A stretch of 64,000 nt of DNA. Origin: Bacteroidota bacterium (GTDB taxonomy: Bacteria > Bacteroidota > Bacteroidia > 2-12-FULL-35-15). Under the pieces are notes generated by a model. That model saw only the letters and a program-made list of their open reading frames with translations. It was not told where the DNA came from and searched no databases. A program made the position numbers and the translations under genes. The stretch covers positions 431,616 through 495,615 of the forward strand of contig JAOQAE010000004.1 of assembly GCA_025963725.1 (NCBI GenBank), in the 5' to 3' direction. This document shows positions 50,089-58,589 of this stretch, piece by piece. Every line of letters begins with the position of its first letter. Position 1 is the stretch's first letter.

Positions 50089-51468
50089 ATGAGGAAACTT
50101 AATATAACAGCCGCAGTAGTTTTAATGGCCGCTTCCGCCTTCGCGCAGCAGCTGCCATTCAGCAGCCAGTATTATACGAATATGTTTGTTACCAATCCTG
50201 CTTTTACAGGCACCACCGATGAGCATACCCGCGCATTTATCACGCACCGCTCCCAGTGGATCGGTGTTGCAGGCGGGCCTCAAACCAGCTACCTTACCCT
50301 CGACGGCCCTATCGAGGCGAAGAACATCGGCCTTGGCTTAAAGCTGTATTCCGATGTAACGGACATCACTTCAAGGATGGGCGCTTTCGCGAATTACTCC
50401 TACAAGCTGAAGATCAACGACGATAATAATTTGTTCATCGGGCTCGCGGCGGGGATCCTGAACAACCGCATCGACTTTTCAAAGGCCGTAGTGCGCGATG
50501 TGGACGATCCCTTCCTGTTCACCGAATCACAAAGTAAAACCGTGTTCAGCGCCGATTTCGGATTGGGATACACCTGGAAAAGGCTGCAGGTGGGATTCGC
50601 GGTTCCGCAGGTATTGGGCAACAGGATCAAATACAAAAATAACTTGGGCGAGAACAGCTATTACAATTTATCGCGCCATTACCAGGGCTCCATCAAGTAT
50701 GTGTTCGATGTGGTAAAGGAAAAAGAGATCACGGCATACCCGCTGATCTTTGTAAGGGCTGCAAAAGGCGCTCCTGTTCAATACGATGTAAATGCCGTGC
50801 TCGACTGGAAAAAAATGGGCTGGGTTGGCGTTACTTACCACAGCAATTATGCGGTAGCTGCCAGCATCGGTCTGCGCTACAAAAACCTTGCTGTAGGCTA
50901 TGCTTATGATTTCGGGATCGGCAAAGTGAAAAAATACACGGGCTCATCCTCTGAATTTTTGCTGAGCTATACCTTCGGCGGAAACAGTCACAGGGCTGAA
51001 GAGCCTGCGGTGGTAACAAGAACAGAAACAAAAGATACGATGACGGAGATGATGCTGGCGAAATTAAAAGCGCAGTCGGATTCCAACCAGGCACAAACAG
51101 AGCGCTTGAAAGCGGAATTGCAGAAGCTGAAGAATGGCGGAGGCGCATCTTCTTCCTCCAATTCGGAAAGCCTTACGGAGAACCTGATGCGCACCGCTTC
51201 CAGCAACGACTTCGTGGATGAGAACGGGATGAGCATGGGAACCGGATATTACGTGGTGATCGGCTCTTTCAGCAGCAAGGACAATGCGAACAAGTTCAAG
51301 GAAGCAAATGTGATCAAGGGATATTCGCAAACAAATGTGATCCAGAACCACAAAACAAAAGTGTATTATGTGTATGTGATGAAAGCGGAAAGCCAGAAGG
51401 ATGGCGAGGCAGAGCAGGCAAAATACAAGAATGAATACCCGGATGTATGGCTGCAGAAGCTTGAGTAA
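50089..51468 (+). CDS. PorP/SprF-family outer-membrane protein with SPOR-like C-terminus
   Basis: A 459-aa protein starting MRKLNITAAVVLMAASAFAQ. Residues 22-330 are the PorP/SprF barrel: QQLPFSSQYYTNMFVTNPAFTG (the NPA motif), HRSQWIGVAGGPQTSYLTLD and LGLKLYSDVTDITSRMGAF are hallmarks. SprF-type proteins are required for export or anchoring of specific T9SS cargo such as SprB, so this gene most likely serves the giant protein upstream. A Gln/Lys-rich coiled coil (MMLAKLKAQSDSNQAQ) and Ser-rich linker lead to a C-terminal SPOR-like domain (GTGYYVVIGSFSSKDNANKF ... YVYVMKA). An ATG at 50044 overlapping the previous stop (TAATG) is an alternative start. Confidence 0.92.
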   Translation: MRKLNITAAVVLMAASAFAQQLPFSSQYYTNMFVTNPAFTGTTDEHTRAFITHRSQWIGVAGGPQTSYLTLDGPIEAKNIGLGLKLYSDVTDITSRMGAFANYSYKLKINDDNNLFIGLAAGILNNRIDFSKAVVRDVDDPFLFTESQSKTVFSADFGLGYTWKRLQVGFAVPQVLGNRIKYKNNLGENSYYNLSRHYQGSIKYVFDVVKEKEITAYPLIFVRAAKGAPVQYDVNAVLDWKKMGWVGVTYHSNYAVAASIGLRYKNLAVGYAYDFGIGKVKKYTGSSSEFLLSYTFGGNSHRAEEPAVVTRTETKDTMTEMMLAKLKAQSDSNQAQTERLKAELQKLKNGGGASSSSNSESLTENLMRTASSNDFVDENGMSMGTGYYVVIGSFSSKDNANKFKEANVIKGYSQTNVIQNHKTKVYYVYVMKAESQKDGEAEQAKYKNEYPDVWLQKLE

Positions 51469-51469
51469 C

Positions 51470-51537
51470 GTCATTGCGAGCGGTAGCGAAGCAATCTGTC
51501 AAAAGAATGAGATTGCTTCGCTACCGCTCGCAATGAC
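51470..51537. repeat. Repeat family B, perfect 28-base palindrome
   Basis: Arms 51470-51497 and 51510-51537 (GTCATTGCGAGCGG... and its exact complement) enclose 12 bases. It begins one base after the SprF stop codon. Confidence 0.85.
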
Positions 51538-51551
51538 TGCTGCAATTTAAA

Positions 51552-51582
51552 TTGCAAATCCTGAACGCCCTTTGTATCTTTG
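51552..51582 (+). promoter_or_regulatory. Promoter of the sialidase-like gene, embedded in a hairpin
   Basis: TTG at 51552-51554 and TATCTTTG at 51575-51582 are 20 bases apart. The -7 box is mostly in the loop of an 11-base hairpin (51563-51573 and 51586-51596). Confidence 0.5.
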
Positions 51583-51609
51583 TATAAAGGGCGTTCGGCT
51601 TTTATACAA

Positions 51610-53190
51610 ATGAAAAAACTACTTGCAGCTTTTCTGCTTCTGCTCGCAAATGCGTGCTTTGGACAAAGTAACATCAATGTTTCCTCTACAACGGGATGGG
51701 ACACTGAGCCCAGCCTTGCCATTAATCCCACAAATTCAAATAACCTCATTGCCGCCTGGATGCGTGTTTCCGGCTTTACGCTGGCGATCGGCACCTGCTA
51801 TTCCACCGATGCCGGCGCCACCTGGAGCGCGCCTGTTACAATTCCGCATTTACATCCCGGCTTTACCATGGCCGATGTATCTCTTGTGTTCGGCAGCGGC
51901 GGAACGGCGTACATGAGCTATATCGACCTGCATCCTTCGCATGATTCGGGTTATGTGATGCTTTCGAAATCGTTTGACGGCGGTATGAGCTGGAGCACGC
52001 CTGTTAAGGTGATCAGCGCGCTTGAAACAACGGACATTCCCGTGGACCGTCCATGGATCGCGGTAGACAACAGCGGAGGCGCCTATGACGGCAATCTGTA
52101 CATTGTAACAAAAAGCGCCGAAGAAGGCACATTGCCGCATCACATCTGGATGAAATCATCCACCGACGATGGAGCAAGCTGGGGAGCGCTCAAAATGCTG
52201 GACGACAGTATCCCGAGCAATTTAATTACCAATTCCATGGGAGTGCCTGCAGTGGGCGCCGATGGAAATGTATATGTTGCTTACATTTCATACAATCCGC
52301 CTCAGAGCCCTTTTCCGCGCATGGTCTGCCTGAAGTCGACAAACGGCGGTGCCGGCTTCATCCCGAAGATCATCGGCTTTCCTGCTTCCGGCTCGGCCAT
52401 CAGCGATACGCTTTACCAGGGAAGCTATGTGCTGAGCGCGAATCCTGCAAATGCGAACAATCTCATTTATACGTTCACCGACCAGCGCAACGGCGACCCC
52501 GATATTCTCAGCGTGCATTCCAACAATGCAGGTAACACCTGGAATGCCACGCCTGTGAGGGTGAACAAGGATGCGACAGGTAACGGAGTGGGGCAGGATA
52601 TGTGCTGGGCCGGGTTTTCAGCAACGGGAAAATATGCGGTGGCCTGGCGCGACAGGAGAAACACAGGCGGAACATCCTCCTCTCCCTTTGAGATCTATGC
52701 AGGTGTTTCCACCGATGGCGGCAGCACGTTCAAGCCCGATCAGAACTTAAGCTCTGCAGCTTCTCCCTTTATCAATATCCAGAAAGGAAATGATTTTATC
52801 GGCCTTTGCCTCGACGATAATTATGTGTTCAGCGATTGGTGCGACCTGCGAAGCGGCAATACCGAGATCTTTGTGAACAGGACGCCATTGTCTGTTTTTA
52901 CCGGCATCAGCGGCCTGCAGAATTCGGATGTGGGCATGAAGGTGTTCCCGAACCCGACCTCTGCCAATGCTACCGTGCAATTGCATTTGCGGGCGCCGCA
53001 GTTTTTAACCATCGACCTTGCGGATATGAGCGGAAATGTGATGAAAGTAATAGCATCCCAGTTATTTAACGGGCAGGATCCTTCGATCTATATTGATACG
53101 AACGGGTTGGCGGCGGGCTCTTATCTTGTAAGGGTTCAATCGGATGGCGGGAATGTGATCGCGACGACGTTATTGAAAGTGGAGCGGTAA
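51610..53190 (+). CDS. Sialidase-like beta-propeller (Asp-box repeats), T9SS type A cargo
   Basis: A 526-aa secreted protein (signal KKLLAAFLLLLANACFG). Asp boxes of the S-x-D-x-G-x-x-W type recur (STDAGATWS, SFDGGMSWS, STDDGASWG, SNNAGNTWN and a weaker STDGGSTF), giving a six-bladed propeller like exo-sialidases and BNR proteins. The catalytic Arg triad of true sialidases cannot be assigned confidently, so a glycan-binding or non-enzymatic role is equally possible. The C-terminus is a T9SS type A domain (VFPNPTSA ... GSYLVRV). The start is the ATG in the hairpin-headed transcript. Confidence 0.9.
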   Translation: MKKLLAAFLLLLANACFGQSNINVSSTTGWDTEPSLAINPTNSNNLIAAWMRVSGFTLAIGTCYSTDAGATWSAPVTIPHLHPGFTMADVSLVFGSGGTAYMSYIDLHPSHDSGYVMLSKSFDGGMSWSTPVKVISALETTDIPVDRPWIAVDNSGGAYDGNLYIVTKSAEEGTLPHHIWMKSSTDDGASWGALKMLDDSIPSNLITNSMGVPAVGADGNVYVAYISYNPPQSPFPRMVCLKSTNGGAGFIPKIIGFPASGSAISDTLYQGSYVLSANPANANNLIYTFTDQRNGDPDILSVHSNNAGNTWNATPVRVNKDATGNGVGQDMCWAGFSATGKYAVAWRDRRNTGGTSSSPFEIYAGVSTDGGSTFKPDQNLSSAASPFINIQKGNDFIGLCLDDNYVFSDWCDLRSGNTEIFVNRTPLSVFTGISGLQNSDVGMKVFPNPTSANATVQLHLRAPQFLTIDLADMSGNVMKVIASQLFNGQDPSIYIDTNGLAAGSYLVRVQSDGGNVIATTLLKVER

Positions 53191-53222
53191 AGCTTTCTCT
53201 AAAGTATTTTGACTCCTCAACA

Positions 53223-53260
53223 CTTCTCGATACTCTCCCTGCGGTCGAACTCGAAGTGAC
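53223..53260 (-). repeat. Repeat family A, copy 5
   Basis: Minus copy: CTTCTCGATAC ... CGAAGTGAC, with the CGGTCGAACTCGA centre also seen in copy 4b. Confidence 0.7.
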
Positions 53261-53284
53261 AGAAGTGCATAATCTGTGTTGAGT

Positions 53285-55357
53285 TTACCTCGGATACTCT
53301 ACCCGCACATGATACATGTTCATAAGCTTCTTCTTAAAGATCTTCTTTAATGTATTGATGTCCCTGAAGGTGATATCGGCATTTGCAAACTGGTTCTGCT
53401 CGATCTGCGAATCGATGATCTTCTCCACCAGCGCATCGATCGTTTCCGCATCGTATTTCTTTAAGCTCCTCGAAGCCGCTTCCACGGAGTCGGACATCAT
53501 CAGCACCGCCGTTTCCTTGGAAAAAGGGATGGGGCCGGGATAATGGAATTTATTCTCATCGATCTCCTCTTCCGGGAACGCCTTTTTGAACGAGCGGTAG
53601 AAGTAAGCCGTCATGGTGGTTCCGTGGTGCGTGCGGATAAAATCGATGATCTGCTCCGGTAAATTATTCTTTTTCGCGATCTCGATGCCTTTGATCACGT
53701 GGGAAATGATGATGCCTGCGCTTTCGTCATAGCTGAGGTCTTCATGCGGATTGATGCCGCTGGCCTGGTTCTCGATGAAATACATCGGCATTTCCATTTT
53801 GCCAATGTCGTGGTACAAAGCACCGGTACGTACCAGCAGCGAGTTGCCGCCAATGGTGTAGATCGCTTCCTCCGCAAGGTTGGCCACCTGCAATGAATGC
53901 TGAAAGGTGCCGGGAGCGCGGGATGCCAGCTCGCGCAGCAGCTTTCCGTTGGTGTCGGATAATTCAAGCAGGGAAACATCGGAGGTGAAACCGAACAGCT
54001 TTTCAAAGATGAAGATGAGCGGGTAGGAGAAGAGCGTGAGCAGCGAGCTTACACCGAACCAGGCAAAGTCGAACCAGGTGATCACATCGTTGTTGCCTTC
54101 CTGGATAATGGTGATGCCGATGTACGAAATGCTGTAGGTTAAAAAGATGAGGATCGCGGAAATAAAGATCTGGGAGCGGTTGCGCATGTTCACAATGCTG
54201 AAGATGGCAACCATTCCGCCAAGCAGCTGGATAAACGCGAACTCGAAGCGGTTGGGCGCCATGAAGGAAATGATGAGCACCGTTACAATGTGGACGAACA
54301 GGGCCACGCGTGTATCATAGAAAGCGCGGATGATGATGGGGAGAATGCAGAACGGCAGAATATAAATGCTGAACGACTGCGAATTGATGGAGAAGTGCGC
54401 CATCACCACCTGCAATACCACCAGCATTAAGATGAAGGTCACTTTTCCGTTATCGGAATAAATATCTTTCCTGAAAAACCGAAGGAAGGCCGCAAGCACG
54501 CTCAGGCAAATAGAGATGATGATGAGCTGCCCCAGCACAATAAAAAGATAGCTGCCTGTGCCGTTCGATTGCTCTTCGTATTCTATCTTCAGCGATTCCA
54601 GCACCTGGAACTTTTCCGCGTCAATGATCTCACCTTTGGAAACAATACTCTGGTCCTTGAGGATGATGTCGCGGGAAGGCGCAATGTCGCTGATGGATTG
54701 CTTCAGCACCTTTTCGGTGGTTTCCTTGTCGTAAAAAATATTGTGTGCGATGGCGTTTTCCAGCAGGGGAAGGATGCGGTCAACATCCGTGATCTTAGAG
54801 GCATACAGCTGGTCCTCGATGTATTCGTAAGCTGTTTTTGCAGTGTAAAAGTCGTTCAGGTCGTGCTCCTCCGCAATATTATCGTTCAGCACAAACACCG
54901 AATAATCCGGCGGCTTGTTCTCCAGCGCATCCGCAGGCTCAATGATGCCCCGTGCATAAATGCTGTCGATCAGCGTTTTCCCGAACTCAAGGGTGCGCTG
55001 CCTCAGGTAATCCGAGCTCTTTTTATTCCAGCCTGCATTCAGCGCTGCTTCAAACGCGGCCTTTTTTGCTTTTGGAACATTGGCATCGTAACGGAGGTAA
55101 GGCTTTGCATTTTTGATCACTTCTGCTTTTTCCTTCGCCAGCTCTTCCTGTGTTTTTTTAATGGCAAAGTCGAAGGGCGCGATCAGGTCCTCATGGTACC
55201 AGGGCTTGCCTTTCAGGTTCTGGAACTCGTACTTGAACTTCCCCTGTTTCGGGAATACATAAACGATCACGGCCAGGGCGATGCAGAATAAAATGCCCTT
55301 GTATATTTCGGGATGGCTGTGCCGTATGAATGAGATGATTTTTTTCAAGATCTGCAA
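53285..55357 (-). CDS. 7TM-HD phosphohydrolase, PgpH-like (probable c-di-AMP phosphodiesterase)
   Basis: A 690-aa membrane protein. After an N-terminal helix a large extracytoplasmic domain (about residues 45-265) precedes seven membrane helices and a cytoplasmic HD domain. The metal-binding H516-D517 lies in LYHDIGKM, with GTFQHSLQVANLAEEA upstream and IIDFIRTHHGTT downstream. This matches the 7TMR-HDED/PgpH family, members of which hydrolyse cyclic di-AMP; the family assignment is firm, the nucleotide is inferred. It is monocistronic on the minus strand and followed by a repeat-filled region on its upstream side. Confidence 0.92.
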   Translation of the reverse strand: MQILKKIISFIRHSHPEIYKGILFCIALAVIVYVFPKQGKFKYEFQNLKGKPWYHEDLIAPFDFAIKKTQEELAKEKAEVIKNAKPYLRYDANVPKAKKAAFEAALNAGWNKKSSDYLRQRTLEFGKTLIDSIYARGIIEPADALENKPPDYSVFVLNDNIAEEHDLNDFYTAKTAYEYIEDQLYASKITDVDRILPLLENAIAHNIFYDKETTEKVLKQSISDIAPSRDIILKDQSIVSKGEIIDAEKFQVLESLKIEYEEQSNGTGSYLFIVLGQLIIISICLSVLAAFLRFFRKDIYSDNGKVTFILMLVVLQVVMAHFSINSQSFSIYILPFCILPIIIRAFYDTRVALFVHIVTVLIISFMAPNRFEFAFIQLLGGMVAIFSIVNMRNRSQIFISAILIFLTYSISYIGITIIQEGNNDVITWFDFAWFGVSSLLTLFSYPLIFIFEKLFGFTSDVSLLELSDTNGKLLRELASRAPGTFQHSLQVANLAEEAIYTIGGNSLLVRTGALYHDIGKMEMPMYFIENQASGINPHEDLSYDESAGIIISHVIKGIEIAKKNNLPEQIIDFIRTHHGTTMTAYFYRSFKKAFPEEEIDENKFHYPGPIPFSKETAVLMMSDSVEAASRSLKKYDAETIDALVEKIIDSQIEQNQFANADITFRDINTLKKIFKKKLMNMYHVRVEYPR

Positions 55358-55432
55358 TTTGCTATGCGAAAATAATCATTTATTAAGGATTAAGACAGTT
55401 CTGTATGAAATCTGTTCGTGGAATTGATTTTT

Positions 55433-55570
55433 ACACACCCCTAACCCCTCTCGAGAGGGGGATTTGATTCTGGTAAACTGCACATTCTTGTTGAATTAGA
55501 CATTCTGTAAGTCATGATATTCATTATGAGCAGCGCCGGTTCCCCTCTTGAGAGGGGTTAGGGGTGTGTT
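55433..55570. repeat. Repeat family D, inverted pair (copies 2 and 3)
   Basis: 55433-55462 is a minus copy (ACACACCCCTAACCCCTC...) and 55540-55570 a plus copy with the CCCCTCTTGAGAGGGG palindrome. About 78 bases lie between them. Confidence 0.75.
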
Positions 55571-55619
55571 CGCAGGTGTTGAATTCAATGTTTATCGCAA
55601 TCCCCGTTTTCCGCTCCGC

Positions 55620-55650
55620 TTGTTAAACATCCGAATTATGCGTAAATTTG
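55620..55650 (+). promoter_or_regulatory. Promoter of the thiolase gene
   Basis: TTG at 55620-55622, 20 bases, TAAATTTG at 55643-55650; leader about 50 bases. Confidence 0.55.
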
Positions 55651-55705
55651 TACCCGGTTTAACTCTCTAATCAATCTCTGTCTCAACAAATCAACAATTA
55701 AAATT

Positions 55706-56884
55706 ATGAAAGAAGTTTATATCATTTCGGCAGTTCGTACACCAATGGGAAGCTTTGGCGGTGCATTGGCAGGTGTTCCTGCTACAAAATTAGGTGCTGC
55801 GGCTATTAAAGGCGCATTGGCAAAAGCCGGTGTCGACGGGAAAGAAGTGCAGGAAGTATACATGGGAAGCGTATTGCAGGCCAACCTCGGACAGGCTCCT
55901 GCGCGCCAGGCAGCAAAGTTTGCGGGCCTTCCGGATACCGTTCAGTGCACCACTATAAATAAAGTGTGCGCTTCAGGAATGAAAGCGATCATGATCGGTG
56001 CGCAAAGCATTATGTGCGGCGATGCCGATGTGGTGGTAGCAGGCGGAATGGAGAACATGAGCGCTGTGCCTTTTTACAATGAGAATCTCCGCTGGGGAAG
56101 CAAATACGGTAATGTAACGCTGATCGACGGCCTTGCGAAAGACGGCCTCACCGACGTATACAACAATTACGCAATGGGCAATGCAGCTGATATGTGCGCG
56201 AAGGAATGCAATATTTCCCGCGAAGACCAGGATGCATTCGCTATCGAATCATACAAGCGCTCACAGGCTGCATGGGCTGCCGGCAAATTCAACGATGAGA
56301 TCGTGCCGGTGGAGATCCCGCAGCGCAAAGGCGATCCGATCCTGATGAAGGAAGATGAAGAGTACAAGAATGTACGCTTCGAAAAGATCCCTGAGCTGAA
56401 AGGCGCATTCTCAAAAGAAGGAACAGCTACGGCTGCGAACTCTTCGACCATGAACGACGGCGCTGCGGCAGTGGTGCTGATGAGCAAGGAGAAAGCTGAG
56501 AAATTAGGTGTAAAGCCTCTCGCCGTGATCCGCGGATATGCCGATGCAGAGCAGGCTCCTGAATGGTTTACTACAACTCCTTCTATTGCGGTGCCGAAAG
56601 CGGTTGCTAAGGCCGGACTGAAAATGGAGGATGTGCAGTATTTTGAATTAAATGAGGCCTTCTCCACAGTAGGCATCGTGAACATGCAGAAAATGAAACT
56701 TGATGCGGCCAAGGTGAATGTGAACGGCGGTGCTGTTTCGTTAGGGCATCCATTAGGGTGTTCGGGTGCAAGGGTAGTGGTAACGCTGCTGAATGTGCTG
56801 AAACAGAATAACGCAAAGATCGGCGCTGCCGGAATTTGTAACGGCGGCGGCGGCGCAAGCGCGATGGTTGTTGAATTGCTGTAA
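55706..56884 (+). CDS. Acetyl-CoA C-acetyltransferase (thiolase)
   Basis: A 392-aa thiolase that condenses two acetyl-CoA or cleaves 3-ketoacyl-CoA. Active-site residues are all present: C88 in KVCASGMKA, H348 in SLGHPLGCSGAR and C378 in ICNGGGGASA. The length and the VYMGSVLQANLGQAPARQA segment are normal for the biosynthetic (PhaA/AtoB-like) group. No beta-oxidation or polyhydroxybutyrate genes are nearby, so the pathway is not decided by context. Confidence 0.95.
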   Translation: MKEVYIISAVRTPMGSFGGALAGVPATKLGAAAIKGALAKAGVDGKEVQEVYMGSVLQANLGQAPARQAAKFAGLPDTVQCTTINKVCASGMKAIMIGAQSIMCGDADVVVAGGMENMSAVPFYNENLRWGSKYGNVTLIDGLAKDGLTDVYNNYAMGNAADMCAKECNISREDQDAFAIESYKRSQAAWAAGKFNDEIVPVEIPQRKGDPILMKEDEEYKNVRFEKIPELKGAFSKEGTATAANSSTMNDGAAAVVLMSKEKAEKLGVKPLAVIRGYADAEQAPEWFTTTPSIAVPKAVAKAGLKMEDVQYFELNEAFSTVGIVNMQKMKLDAAKVNVNGGAVSLGHPLGCSGARVVVTLLNVLKQNNAKIGAAGICNGGGGASAMVVELL

Positions 56885-56892
56885 TAAGACAA

Positions 56893-56958
56893 GAGATTTG
56901 AGATGTGAGTATTGAGAGCAGTTCTCCTATCTCACATCTCAATTCTCATATCTCACAT
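56893..56958. repeat. Inverted GA/CT-rich repeat (family H)
   Basis: GAGATTTGAGATGTGAG pairs imperfectly with CTCACATCTCAATTCTC, and TCTCACATC occurs twice on the right side. It fills the spacer between the thiolase and NlpC/P60 genes. Confidence 0.65.
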
Positions 56959-56963
56959 CGAAA

Positions 56964-57740
56964 ATGTTCGGAATTTGTAATTTAAGCATTGTGCCTTGCC
57001 GTAAGGAGCCCTCTGACAGAAGTGAGATGGTGACACAGCTTTTATTCGGCGATCACTTTGAGGTGCTGGAAACACAGGGCAGCTGGTGCCGTATAAAAAT
57101 TGCCTATGACGATTATGAATGCTGGATCGATAAGAAACAATTCCAGCCGATCCAGCAGCATACGTTTGACATTCTGAATACCACAGAGATCTTCTCCTCC
57201 AACGAGCTTGTGCAGGTGATGACCCATAACAATACCAAACAATTATTTCCTGTTGTCATTGCCAGTTCCCTTCCGAATTTCGATAATGGTGAATGCGCCA
57301 TTGAAAACCACAGCTATTTATACGATGGCGCTTTTATCAGCGGCGCTTTGCCTTTTACAAAAGCGGGCATTATAGAAATTGCCATGATGTACCTGAATGC
57401 ACCTTATCTCTGGGGCGGCAAAACACCGTTCGGGATCGACTGCAGCGGCTTTACGCAGATGGTGTACAAGCTGAACGGCGTAAGGCTGAAACGCGATGCA
57501 TACCTGCAGGCGGAGCAGGGTGAAACATTAAGCTTCGTAGAAGAGGCGGAGGCCGGCGACCTTGCTTTTTTTGACAACGATGAAGGCCGGATCGTGCATG
57601 TGGGGATCGTGATGGATAACAACAGGATCATTCATGCCTCAGGAAAGGTGCGGATCGATGGCTTCGACCATCATGGCATTTTTAATAATGATAAAAAAGA
57701 TTATTCCCACCGCTTACGGCTGCTGAAAAGGATTGTGTAA
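56964..57740 (+). CDS. NlpC/P60 cysteine peptidase with SH3-like domain, no signal peptide
   Basis: A 258-aa C40-family peptidase that cuts peptidoglycan stem peptides. Residues 1-62 form an SH3-like domain (VPCRKEPSDRSEMVTQLLFGD, GSWCRIKIAYDDYECWID), residues about 65-130 a second one, and residues 133-258 the NlpC/P60 domain. Catalytic C160 is in GIDCSGF, H212 in IVHVGIV, with polar H224 next. The domain order is that of YkfC-type gamma-D-Glu-diamino-acid endopeptidases. No signal is present, so it may process imported muropeptides in the cytoplasm, as YkfC is thought to. Confidence 0.9.
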   Translation: MFGICNLSIVPCRKEPSDRSEMVTQLLFGDHFEVLETQGSWCRIKIAYDDYECWIDKKQFQPIQQHTFDILNTTEIFSSNELVQVMTHNNTKQLFPVVIASSLPNFDNGECAIENHSYLYDGAFISGALPFTKAGIIEIAMMYLNAPYLWGGKTPFGIDCSGFTQMVYKLNGVRLKRDAYLQAEQGETLSFVEEAEAGDLAFFDNDEGRIVHVGIVMDNNRIIHASGKVRIDGFDHHGIFNNDKKDYSHRLRLLKRIV

Positions 57741-57765
57741 ATTATCCGAAGCGTAAATGATAATA

Positions 57766-57803
57766 GCGTCAGTTCGAGTGCGAGGAACGAGCGTATCGAG
57801 AAG
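57766..57803 (+). repeat. Repeat family A, copy 6
   Basis: GCGTCAGTTCGAGTG ... CGTATCGAGAAG. The preceding TAATAG is shared with copy 4a. Confidence 0.7.
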
Positions 57804-57806
57804 TGA

Positions 57807-58475
57807 CTAAATCCTGATCTTCACTTCTTCCCCTAAAAAATGCGGCTGCTTGTGCAGCACATAAAGATCCAGCACCGCTTTGCATTTCGCAAAATATTCC
57901 CGGATGCTTGTCTTGATGCTGTAGCGCATCGGGACTTCCTTTGTTGAGAAGGCAAGCGCATTCATCTTGTAGTAATTCGCGATGAACAATGCGCGCTCAT
58001 TGTGAAATTCCTGGGAGATGATGATCACATCGGTTTGTCCGAAGACCTTCAGGCATCGCACCACCGAGTCGAGTGTACGGAAGCCTGCAAAATCCATGGT
58101 GATGCAGCTGTCGGGAATGCCGGCTTCCACTAAGGCATCATGCATGTCGGTGCTCTCATCATATCCCTCTTTTGAATTATCGCCGCTTACAATGATGTGC
58201 TTTATTTTGCCCGCTTTGAACAGCTCTGCTGCCGCTTCTATGCGGTAATTGAAGAACAGGTTCGGCCTGCCGCGGCTGAATTTATTGGTGCCCAGCACAA
58301 GCCCGACCGTACGCGCCTCGATCTTCGATACATCATTATAGATCTGCGATTTTGTGCTTTTAATGATCCATGTGTTGCAGAAGATAACGATGATCGCGAT
58401 CAGCAAAACAAGGAAGGATACCCACTTTGAAATTTTTTTATACGGAAGTGATTTTACTTTTTGAAGGAGAGCCAC
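57807..58475 (-). CDS. SanA/YdcF-like membrane protein (DUF218)
   Basis: A 222-aa protein with one N-terminal membrane helix (WVSFLVLLIAIIVIFCNTW) and a DUF218 domain: VGLVLGTNKFSRGRPNLFFNYRI, IKHIIVSGDN, MHDALVEAGIP, DVIIISQEFHNERALFIAN. The family includes SanA, linked to envelope barrier function in enterobacteria, but its activity is not established. The only usable start I find is GTG at 58475, inside the repeat at 58471-58489, with a TAA in frame five codons upstream. The start is therefore either supplied by the repeat or slightly miscalled. Confidence 0.82.
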   Translation of the reverse strand: MALLQKVKSLPYKKISKWVSFLVLLIAIIVIFCNTWIIKSTKSQIYNDVSKIEARTVGLVLGTNKFSRGRPNLFFNYRIEAAAELFKAGKIKHIIVSGDNSKEGYDESTDMHDALVEAGIPDSCITMDFAGFRTLDSVVRCLKVFGQTDVIIISQEFHNERALFIANYYKMNALAFSTKEVPMRYSIKTSIREYFAKCKAVLDLYVLHKQPHFLGEEVKIRI

Positions 58476-58585
58476 AGATTCACAGATTTAGGATGTTAAA
58501 AAAATTACACGAATGGTTTACTAATTAATGGCTTGAAAATCTGTTTTAATTATTTTTTGAAATAGCAATCTGTGAATCTGTAGCC
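58471..58585. repeat. Repeat family F, inverted pair GCCACAGATTCACAGATT
   Basis: Left end GCCACAGATTCACAGATT at 58471-58488 and right end AATCTGTGAATCTGT at 58567-58581 are inverted copies. The interior is AT-rich with no ORF. The left end overlaps the first codon of the SanA-like gene. Confidence 0.75.
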
Positions 58586-58589
58586 AAAA

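Larger units (their letters stand above)
55358..55705. other. Repeat-rich divergent intergenic region
   Basis: This 348-base gap separates the 7TM-HD gene and the thiolase gene. It has an inverted pair of family D elements and the thiolase promoter; no ORF is credible. Confidence 0.65.
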
